64,000 nucleotides of DNA from Desulfonema magnum (lineage in GTDB: Bacteria > Desulfobacterota > Desulfobacteria > Desulfobacterales > 4be13), in assembly GCF_017377395.1 (NCBI RefSeq), contig NZ_CP061800.1, forward strand, positions 3,286,001 to 3,350,000, read 5' to 3'. This document shows, piece after piece, positions 43,672 to 54,100 of the stretch (positions within the stretch are counted from its first letter, which is position 1; every line of letters begins with the position of its first letter). The position numbers and the translations under genes were made by a program. The notes beneath the pieces were generated by a model. The model was not told the origin of the DNA and made no database searches. It saw only the letters and a program-made list of their open reading frames with translations.

Positions 43672-46600
43672 GTTATTTCTCCCCATGAGGGGTTATGAGC
43701 GGAAGCTGTGGCGAGGATCGGAGCGGACAAGGCTTTGTTATTTCTCCCCATGAGGGGTTATGAGATACAAGGATCGTACAGTTACTTTTACAGAATCTGC
43801 TGGTTATTTCTCCCCATGAGGGGTTATGAGCAACATTTTCAGCATAAAAAGTTCTGCCATTTTCACAGTTATTTCTCCCCATGAGGGGTTATGAGATTTC
43901 ATGTCCCTGAAAAAAATCTTCACCGTATTTTAAGTTATTTCTCCCCATGAGGGGTTATGAGCCGGAAAAACTGAAAGCTGGTCTCCGGACAAATCAAGTT
44001 ATTTCTCCCCATGAGGGGTTATGAGGCCGAGCGTTATCCGGTCGTCAGTGAGATGCCCGAGGGTTATTTCTCCCCATGAGGGGTTATGAGTTTTTGCTTC
44101 AAACCCTGATTCTGAAACATAGACTCGTTATTTCTCCCCATGAGGGGTTATGAGTTCCGGCGATGTAAAGTTTATCTCAATCGTCCTATGTTATTTCTCC
44201 CCATGAGGGGTTATGAGAGCCGCCGGTCGGATTTCAGAGCCGGGTTAGGTTTCTTGTTATTTCTCCCCATGAGGGGTTATGAGTTGCTGGACATGGGATG
44301 CTGACTGATAACTTGCAGCTTGTTATTTCTCCCCATGAGGGGTTATGAGGCAAAAACAGTGCTTTTATCCCTATCAGCATGTTCCTGTTATTTCTCCCCA
44401 TGAGGGGTTATGAGCGAAAATGTTCCGCCAGATCGTTTTATTTCAGCTTTAGTTATTTCTCCCCATGAGGGGTTATGAGAAACTTTTGAAGGAGGTTTTA
44501 ATGCAAACTTTGACTGGTTATTTCTCCCCATGAGGGGTTATGAGAAGAAAAAAATCCGACTGTGAGTCATCTCCGGCAAGTTATTTCTCCCCATGAGGGG
44601 TTATGAGCTGAGTTCAGGATTAAATCTTGCCTCATGTCTTTCCGGGAGTTATTTCTCCCCATGAGGGGTTATGAGAACCTCCTTTTTCGGATCGTCAAAG
44701 TCTAATTCAAGTTATTTCTCCCCATGAGGGGTTATGAGGGGGTGTATGGTAGCACTGCGGCTGAGCGACTGCGGTTATTTCTCCCCATGAGGGGTTATGA
44801 GTGATCCGTCCGTGACAAAACCAAGCCCCTCAATTGCTGTTATTTCTCCCCATGAGGGGTTATGAGTGTCTGATGATCATTTCTCCCCTCCCATGTCATG
44901 TTTGTTATTTCTCCCCATGAGGGGTTATGAGGTACGGGACAACCCGCATAACCTGACAGGCAAAGACGTTATTTCTCCCCATGAGGGGTTATGAGTTCGG
45001 ACTTGTAAGAGTCTTATTCGTGAGGGTCTGAGGTTATTTCTCCCCATGAGGGGTTATGAGGTCTGTAATGTCAGATCAGCAAATTCGGGATTCGTTTGTT
45101 ATTTCTCCCCATGAGGGGTTATGAGGTGAACATCCTGCACACATCACAAACACCAAAAACAAGTTATTTCTCCCCATGAGGGGTTATGAGAAGCTGGCTT
45201 ATTCCGGTATTTGAGGAGCATGTGGATGGTTATTTCTCCCCATGAGGGGTTATGAGAGCGAATGGGAGGACAGAGAAGGTAGAAACCGTTTTGTTATTTC
45301 TCCCCATGAGGGGTTATGAGTGAGAAAAAAACTTGTCTGCCGTCTTTTTCTTTAAAGTTATTTCTCCCCATGAGGGGTTATGAGATAATCGGTCTTGTCA
45401 CCGTCCCTGTTTCCAGTCTGGTTATTTCTCCCCATGAGGGGTTATGAGTTCTATAATCCACGTCGCCGTCTATGCTTGTAATTGTGTTATTTCTCCCCAT
45501 GAGGGGTTATGAGTGAAAGACTGAATGCCGCCAGTCGTTTTTTGTATTTTTGTTATTTCTCCCCATGAGGGGTTATGAGGTTTCGGATGTACGGCGGGAA
45601 CATTTATGGCGAAGGGTTATTTCTCCCCATGAGGGGTTATGAGCAGAAATCGAAAGCGTGGGTAGGAAGATCAGGTTATGTTATTTCTCCCCATGAGGGG
45701 TTATGAGATAGGGTTTTAAGCGGGTACTTCAGGACATCTTACTTAGTTATTTCTCCCCATGAGGGGTTATGAGTCGTTAAAAGATCGAGCGTTCGCTGTT
45801 CTAACCTGGTTATTTCTCCCCATGAGGGGTTATGAGTTGCATTTAATCCTGTGATGGTTGTATTGCTTTCGGTGTTATTTCTCCCCATGAGGGGTTATGA
45901 GTGTTTATCAAATCGCAAATCCGATTTCTTTACCGGGTTATTTCTCCCCATGAGGGGTTATGAGAGTTTTTATTTGTTTCCGGAAGATCGCTGTCGTCGT
46001 GTTATTTCTCCCCATGAGGGGTTATGAGAGTTTGCGATATCCTTGTAATCATCACTCCCATATGTTATTTCTCCCCATGAGGGGTTATGAGACACAGGAG
46101 AGGCATATGCCCGCCATATTTCATGTGGTTATTTCTCCCCATGAGGGGTTATGAGCCTCAGAAACGATTATCATTTCTCCTTCGTCGCTGCGTTATTTCT
46201 CCCCATGAGGGGTTATGAGTGACCTGTCCCTGACCGGTTCTCACATGATCATCACAGTTATTTCTCCCCATGAGGGGTTATGAGTTATAATAAATTCGGT
46301 TGAGGCTCTGACCGAGTTTAGGTTATTTCTCCCCATGAGGGGTTATGAGCTGAAAATGTCGCTACACTATTAAAAAGAACAGCGTGTTATTTCTCCCCAT
46401 GAGGGGTTATGAGAAATTCGTTCCACCAAGCCTCAATGAAGGGTGCAATAGTTATTTCTCCCCATGAGGGGTTATGAGTCTGACACCCCCTCTTATATCC
46501 TCTGCCCGGCGCAGTTATTTCTCCCCATGAGGGGTTATGAGTTGGGATGATCATGGCAGCTGCTGCATTTATGTCGCCGTTATTTCTCCCCATGAGGGGT

Positions 46601-49600
46601 TATGAGTCTGGCCCCGTATGTCGACAGTCGACACACGCTGCCAGTTATTTCTCCCCATGAGGGGTTATGAGTTTTGCTGAAACGCCTTTGACAAGCTCAT
46701 ATTTAGAGTTATTTCTCCCCATGAGGGGTTATGAGCTCCTGGGGCTCGTACACTTCCCAACAATCCGTATACCCGTTATTTCTCCCCATGAGGGGTTATG
46801 AGGACTACCCCCTAATCACAAACCGAAGTGCTGTGACGTTATTTCTCCCCATGAGGGGTTATGAGTTAGAGGACTCTCCTCAAAGTTCGGAGGCGAACCG
46901 GTTATTTCTCCCCATGAGGGGTTATGAGTGATTTACAGCTTGCATGTTTAATTCGTGCTGACGCTGTTATTTCTCCCCATGAGGGGTTATGAGCTGAATC
47001 CTCAGCCTGTATATCCCGCCTGATTGCAGCGTTATTTCTCCCCATGAGGGGTTATGAGTTGATAGTCGGTATCTTCATATAAACCTTCCTATCCCGTTAT
47101 TTCTCCCCATGAGGGGTTATGAGTTTTGAATTTTTAATGAATTCAATCTGATAGGATAGGTTATTTCTCCCCATGAGGGGTTATGAGAAGTCCCGCAACT
47201 GATTTGGCTCTGTGACTTTTAACCGTTATTTCTCCCCATGAGGGGTTATGAGATACCAGGCTGCCAGCCAGCACAACCCCCGCTCCCACATGTTATTTCT
47301 CCCCATGAGGGGTTATGAGACATCGCCAGGTGTAAGTTTCTATGTAAGTTTCTGAGTTATTTCTCCCCATGAGGGGTTATGAGATTTACTGTATTTTCGG
47401 GCCGCCCTAAAGCTCAAGTTGTTATTTCTCCCCATGAGGGGTTATGAGCTCCATTAAAAGCCCATGATCCGCATCGAGAAACGCGTTATTTCTCCCCATG
47501 AGGGGTTATGAGCGCAAAAATGGCCAGGGTCACACGCATCATACACGCCGTTATTTCTCCCCATGAGGGGTTATGAGGAGATAAACTTCCTTTTCCTGGC
47601 AAGTCGACTTGTCGTTATTTCTCCCCATGAGGGGTTATGAGATGCCCACATGACTCCGTACCGAAAAAAATGGTTCCGTTATTTCTCCCCATGAGGGGTT
47701 ATGAGCTGATTGAAACACAGGGAATTTTTCAGTCTGAGCCGAGTTATTTCTCCCCATGAGGGGTTATGAGTGAAAGGATTGTCAAATTGTAATCGTTCGT
47801 AACATTTGTTATTTCTCCCCATGAGGGGTTATGAGTTTCAGGGACTTCCTGATAACCATAAATCAAGTTTTGGTTATTTCTCCCCATGAGGGGTTATGAG
47901 AGGGAAGGCTCATGCTTGCTATGTCTTCTTATTCAATGTTATTTCTCCCCATGAGGGGTTATGAGTGTCAGGCGAGAAAAGGCCAAAGTGATAGTTGATA
48001 AAGTTATTTCTCCCCATGAGGGGTTATGAGTTTTCGGCAATCTTAATCCACTGGAGTTGGACAATGCGTTATTTCTCCCCATGAGGGGTTATGAGTTATG
48101 ACAAGAATCTTATTGATCTTATGCGAGATACGAGTTATTTCTCCCCATGAGGGGTTATGAGTGTCAGGCGAGAAAAGGCCAAAGTGATAGTTGATAAAGT
48201 TATTTCTCCCCATGAGGGGTTATGAGTCCCTCCGGGGAGTGCTAATAGGCTTAGCAAGAGCCTTGTTATTTCTCCCCATGAGGGGTTATGAGGTATTTTG
48301 CTAATCGTAGAAATGCTGTTTTCACCCCATCGTTATTTCTCCCCATGAGGGGTTATGAGTCTGAGAACTGATTTGCAATCTACTCAGGATATTTTTAAGT
48401 TATTTCTCCCCATGAGGGGTTATGAGTGCTTCAGACGGCAAGGTAACAATGACTGATATTATGTTATTTCTCCCCATGAGGGGTTATGAGGATTGCATAT
48501 GCAGCCATACGTCGAGAATATCCTGACGTTATTTCTCCCCATGAGGGGTTATGAGAAGCTGGTTAGTTCCGGTATTTGAGGAGCATGTGGGTTATTTCTC
48601 CCCATGAGGGGTTATGAGATACATGCCTCCAGGCCCGCCAGCCCACGGGTCATTAAGTTATTTCTCCCCATGAGGGGTTATGAGGTGAAAACACCTCAAA
48701 TTATGGAACGCCAATTTGACGTTATTTCTCCCCATGAGGGGTTATGAGGGAACTGCCCCGGCTTTTGCTGGATGGTCTTTTGTTGTTATTTCTCCCCATG
48801 AGGGGTTATGAGAATATTCGGCGGCATCATCAAGCGTTTCATGGTCAGCTTGTTATTTCTCCCCATGAGGGGTTATGAGATTTCATATCCCTGAAAGAAT
48901 TCTTCGCCATATTTGTTATTTCTCCCCATGAGGGGTTATGAGAAGGGAGAAGAAGATGGCTATGACTGGCAGAAACAGTTATTTCTCCCCATGAGGGGTT
49001 ATGAGTGAAACGCATATCTGATTACGGAATTGAAAATTATGTGTTATTTCTCCCCATGAGGGGTTATGAGGTCATGGCAAAATTGAGCGATATGATTGTT
49101 TCAAATGTTATTTCTCCCCATGAGGGGTTATGAGGGCTTAATAGTGACGCTGACTCTTTTTTTCGGTCTGTGTTATTTCTCCCCATGAGGGGTTATGAGG
49201 CCTCGCAGCCATGCCTGATCCCTGGTGTCAGGCCCAGTTATTTCTCCCCATGAGGGGTTATGAGACGGATGCTGGCCTTTCGTCGACAACAACAACTTTG
49301 TTATTTCTCCCCATGAGGGGTTATGAGTTGGCTTACACATGGCAATCACAAACCTGACGCCCGGGTTATTTCTCCCCATGAGGGGTTATGAGGCCTGAAC
49401 TCAGGCATCGCCCAAAATCCCTGCGTAGTTATTTCTCCCCATGAGGGGTTATGAGGCATCTCTCTTAGAGTCCGTCCTGTAGTCAAATCTGTCGTTATTT
49501 CTCCCCATGAGGGGTTATGAGTTGGCACTCACTGCGGCAGGCTTGGCCATCCCTGTGGTTATTTCTCCCCATGAGGGGTTATGAGAGCTTGTTTTCAGCG

Positions 49601-50484
49601 GAACATGCCACGACTGCAAAAAGTTATTTCTCCCCATGAGGGGTTATGAGCTTGAACCGCTTTCTCACGGCGGAGATGTCAAGGCCGTTATTTCTCCCCA
49701 TGAGGGGTTATGAGACGATGATATGTCTCAAATGCTTTTTCCGCCGGATATGTTATTTCTCCCCATGAGGGGTTATGAGTCAGGGCATACACTCCATACC
49801 TGGTGAAGTGCTTTTGTTATTTCTCCCCATGAGGGGTTATGAGGGTTTTGAAGATTTGTTACTGCCTGCGGGCCGTCCTGTTATTTCTCCCCATGAGGGG
49901 TTATGAGGGAGAGCAGCGGCCAGAGAACAGGCACGGGAAGAAGGTTATTTCTCCCCATGAGGGGTTATGAGATGCCGGGACAAATCACGCTGCCGGGGAA
50001 TTACTTGTTATTTCTCCCCATGAGGGGTTATGAGCGGTAGAGGGGGTCGGGTCGGTTTACGGGATGCAGAGTTATTTCTCCCCATGAGGGGTTATGAGGT
50101 GTCGTTGTGCAGTATCCGTCATCTCTCCGGTACTGCGTTATTTCTCCCCATGAGGGGTTATGAGGACCGTGGCCGGTGCGACCGGAGCAAACGGAGTCAC
50201 GGTTATTTCTCCCCATGAGGGGTTATGAGTGTTATCGGAAGCGTCCCTCCTGTAACAATGAGGGTAGTTATTTCTCCCCATGAGGGGTTATGAGTCTGAG
50301 AACTGATTTGCAATCTACTCAGGATATTTTGTTATTTCTCCCCATGAGGGGTTATGAGCTAATTACCCTGTCGAGAATGTCAGGAACGGCCCGTCGTTAT
50401 TTCTCCCCATGAGGGGTTATGAGATTCATACGGAGGTGCGCTAATATCGTTACCGTATTGTTATTTCTCCCCATGAGGGGTTAT
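43672..50484 (+). CRISPR. Type I-D CRISPR array, about 106 repeats
   Basis: 28-base repeats start GTTATTTCTCCCCATG and end AGGGGTTATGAG, with a CCCC-ATGA-GGGG stem. Spacers are mostly 36-38 bases (range about 35-39). I counted 106 repeats and 105 spacers by eye, with repeats essentially invariant. The last repeat at 50460 lacks its final three bases and runs into an IS630-type end. Spacer 47966-48002 is identical to 48162-48198. Spacer 48360-48398 contains 50295-50330. Two further pairs are near-identical. Cas6 cleavage would leave an 8-base 5' handle GTTATGAG. Confidence 0.98.
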
Positions 50485-50486
50485 TA

Positions 50487-50514
50487 CTATCCGACCAAAT
50501 AAGTTTTGAGGGGT
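50487..50514 (+). mobile_element. Solo IS630-type end truncating the array
   Basis: TATCCGACCAAATAAGTTTT followed by GAGGGGT matches the ends at 9083 and 30935. It follows a TA at 50485-50486 directly after the broken last repeat. The rest of the element is absent. Confidence 0.65.
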
Positions 50515-50521
50515 GAAATGT

Positions 50522-50613
50522 GGTTAGTCCTGCAAAGATAGTGATGAATCCCGTTCACTCCCCCGATTATCGGGACACTGAATCTCATTCATCACTGCTT
50601 GTGCAGGACTACC
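50522..50613. mobile_element. 92-bp inverted-repeat element
   Basis: Ends GGTTAGTCCTGCAAAGATAG and, reverse-complemented, GGTAGTCCTGCACAAGCAGT, both continuing TGATGAAT. It is a MITE-like, non-coding element. Confidence 0.65.
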
Positions 50614-50621
50614 AAATTTTT

Positions 50622-50832
50622 CTGATTATAATGCCTTTTGGGGGAGCCTGACAGACTGTCCCGAATCTTTATCTTGCAAAATTTTATGTCAGAGCTTCCG
50701 GAATCCGGCCAGGGCAAAAGAACAGAATATTTCGGATTCAGTGGGACAATCCCCCTGAAACGGGCCGGGATTTGCCTCTTATACATTTTAATTTCAAAAA
50801 CTTATATCCTTTCTAAAAGGCGTTGTAATCAG
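50622..50832. mobile_element. Element A-related inverted-repeat element, divergent
   Basis: The left end CTGATTATAATGCCTTTTGG and the reverse-complemented right end CTGATTACAACGCCTTTTAG share the CTGATTATAA start of element A but then differ. The inside lacks the GCCCCG..GGGGCGG units. It is a separate subfamily of about 211 bases. Confidence 0.6.
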
Positions 50833-51183
50833 AAAAAATGGCTGGAAAATGCGTCAAAGGTGTAACAGCTTTTACCGTCGAAGCCATTATTCCCAAACAC
50901 ATAACAAGTGTTCCTGTTCCCTTTTTACGAGGCCACTCTGTGTCATACCCAACCCCCGAACCGCATCTGAAAAACATCCAAAACAATCTCCTGCAACCCT
51001 TTTGTATTTTTCATTTTTTCAGACATATCTGCCGAACCCTTTGACAATCTGAAGCAAATGGGATAACCTGACCTCTGATCCGAACGGGTAATGAATCACC
51101 AAAGTGTTTCACATTTCCCTGAAAGAACAGGGAACAGTAAATGGGTTGTCATATTTTAACTTTTATTCAGAAGGGAGAATATC
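50833..51183. other. Intergenic region upstream of the giant surface protein
   Basis: No gene is supported. It contains a candidate promoter at 51041-51069 and the GAAGGGAG ribosome-binding site of the next gene. Confidence 0.5.
51041..51069 (+). promoter_or_regulatory. Candidate sigma-70-like promoter
   Basis: TTGACA at 51041-51046, a 17-base spacer, then TAACCT at 51064-51069, about 115 bases before the start of the 3147-residue protein gene. Confidence 0.45.
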
Positions 51184-54100
51184 ATGAGGCGTTCTGTATC
51201 CACTTTTATCATTTCTCTTTTGCTGGCAGGTATCATTCTGAATTTTAGCTGCCTGAGCAAATCCCGGGCAGCAACAAATTGCAGCATTCAGACAAACATT
51301 CCGCAAACTGAATGTGAATGTCTGATCTCGTTTTATAACGCCACTGACGGCCCCAACTGGGATGACAGTCCGGACAACAACTGGAATCAGGATAACGACC
51401 TGATCAACTGGACGGATCTCACGATCAGCGGCGGGCATGTAACAGAAATAGACAGAAGAAGCGTCAGTCTGACCGGAACGCTTCCTGATCTGAGTGACCT
51501 GCCTCAGTTGCAGGTACTCTCACTGGGAACCAACACTCTCACAGGTTCCATCCCTGATTTAAGCAATCTGACAAACTTACAGGAACTCCTTTTACCCAAC
51601 AATCAGCTGACCGGGACGCTCCCTGATCTGAGCGACCTGACCCGTTTGGAGGCCATCCGGCTGGATAATAATCAGTTTACTGGCGCAATACCTGATAATC
51701 TGGATGGTCTGAGCCGCCTGGAAACACTCCGCCTGGACAGAAACCAACTGACAGGGACCATCCCTGATAATCTGAACGCGCTGACCCATCTGGAATACCT
51801 TCAGTTATTCGACAACCAACTGACCGGTGACGTCCCGGATCTGAGTGAACTGACCCGTCTGAAAGTGCTGAACCTCTCCGAAAATCAACTGACCGGCACC
51901 GTCCCCCCTGTTTTAAACAAGCTGACCCTTTTGGAGAGTCTCAGCCTGTCTGACAACCACCTCAGCGGATATATACCTGATCTGACGACCTTGTTCAGCT
52001 TGCAGGAACTCAACCTTTCCGATAACCGATTCAGCGGAACATTTCCCGATCTGACCGGCCTGATTAATCTTCAGGAGCTTTGGCTGCAAAACAACCAACT
52101 GAGCGGCGATATTCCGCTTTCTTTCAGCAAACTTGCAAATCTGTCTGATGACAAATTAGATATAGATTATAACAAATTAACCGCTTCTGATGCGGAAGTC
52201 ATTTCCTTTCTTGCCCTCAAAGCCCCGGGCTGGGCAGAAACTCAGACTGTGCCGCCTGAAAATATAAACGCGGCACTTTTATCAGGAGACAGCGTTAAAA
52301 TCACCTGGACACCGATTTCATATACAGACGACAGCGGATATTACCGGGTCAGATATGCTCGTGAATCTGGCGGGCCATACACCGAAGCAGGCGTCACAGA
52401 TGACAAAACCGCGGACCAATATGAGATTAACGGCTTGTCACCCGGGACTTACTATTTTGTGGTGGAAACCTACACACCTGCCCATGATAACCAGCAAAAT
52501 AATCTGACCAGTGATATCAGTTCGGAAGCGGAAACACATGTCACCGGTTTCCCGGAAATCAATGTAAAAGCAGATACCACTGATATTTCAGATGGCAGCA
52601 GTTTTGACTTTGGTTCCGCATCCCTGGGAACCCCAATTTCTGTTATTTTCACCGTGGAAAATAACGGCGATACCGACCTGATTCTCACGGAACCCATTAC
52701 GCTGCCCCGGGGGTTCACGCTGTTAAGTTCTTTTGACAGCACCACGGTAAGTCCGGCAAGTTCGGCCGTTTTTGAGGTTCAGCTCAATGATGTGCTGGAT
52801 TCTCCCGGGGGCGAGCTTTCCTTTGAGAACTCCGACCGCGATGAAAATCCGTATCATTTCACCATCAGCGGCACAGTGAATCCTGCCCCGGAAGCGGAAA
52901 TTGAGGTGTCAGAAGGCAGTGTCACTATCCCGGACGGCGGCAGGGTTCAGTTCGGCACCACCATTGTCGGTGCGCCTGTTACAAAAACCTTTACCATCAC
53001 CAACAAAGGAACGGATGCCCTGACGCTCAACAATTTTCAGTTACCCTCGGGATTCAGTCTGACCGACGCATTCCCTGACAGTATTGCAGCAGGGGGAACG
53101 GAGAATTTTCAGATTCAGTTGGATGCCTCGGGTGAGGGTGTGTTCAGTGGCGAACTTGAGTTTGAGAATAACGACAGTGATGAGACGCCTTACAATTTTA
53201 CCATCAGCGGGACAGTGAATCCCAAGCCTGTACCGGAAATCGGGATAACATCTGGCAATGTCAGCGTTCCGGATGGCGGCAGCATCGAATTCGGTGTCAC
53301 TGAGATGGGCGCGCCTGTTGTTAAAATGTTTACTGTCAGCAACACAGGAACGGCTGCTCTGACTCTCAGTCCTCCTGAATTACCAACAGGATTCAGTCTG
53401 CTCGGGGCATTTCCTGATAATGTTGCGGCCGGAGGGACAGACAGTTTTCAAGTTCAGATGGACGCATCTGCTGACGGCGAATTCAAAGGGCTTCTCCGCT
53501 TCGGGACCAATGACAGCGATGAGAATCCGTATGTTTTTACCCTCAGCGGCACGGTTCATACAGAGCCGGAAATTGAGGTGTCGGAGAACGGCACTGGGAT
53601 TCCGGACGGGGGCAGTGTGATCTTTGGCAGCACGCTGCCCGGCCAGCCTGTGCTGAAGACATTTACCATTAGCAACACTGGCAAGGCTGTGCTGATGCTT
53701 AGTAATTTCACTTTGCCAAATGGCTTTGATTTGGCCGGGACATTCCCTGACAATATTGCAGCAGGCAACACAGGAACTTTTCAGGTTCAACTGAGTGCCG
53801 AGACTGACGGCACTTTCAGCGGGACGCTTGAGTTTGAGACCAATGACAGTGATGAGAATCCTTATGATTTCACCATCAGCGGCACGGTAAATCCTGAACC
53901 GGCACCGGAAATTGAGATATCAGATGAGGACGATGACATTCCGAACTTTGGCAATGTTCATTTCGGTAACACGACCCTTGGCAAGCCTGTTGTCAAAACC
54001 TTTAGCATCAGAAACAGCGGAACAGCTGTGCTGACCCTCGGTAATCCTGAATTCCCAACAGGATTCAGTCTGGCCGGGACATTCCCCGGCACTATCGCAG

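Noticed and set aside
43672..50484. Many short open frames inside the array, coding HNPSWGEIT- or LFLPMRGYE-type peptides.
   Set aside because: They are translations of the CRISPR repeat in different frames and carry no gene-like context.
50838..51044. Short frames upstream of the giant surface protein.
   Set aside because: Low-complexity translations in A/T-rich sequence without a ribosome-binding site or conserved motif.
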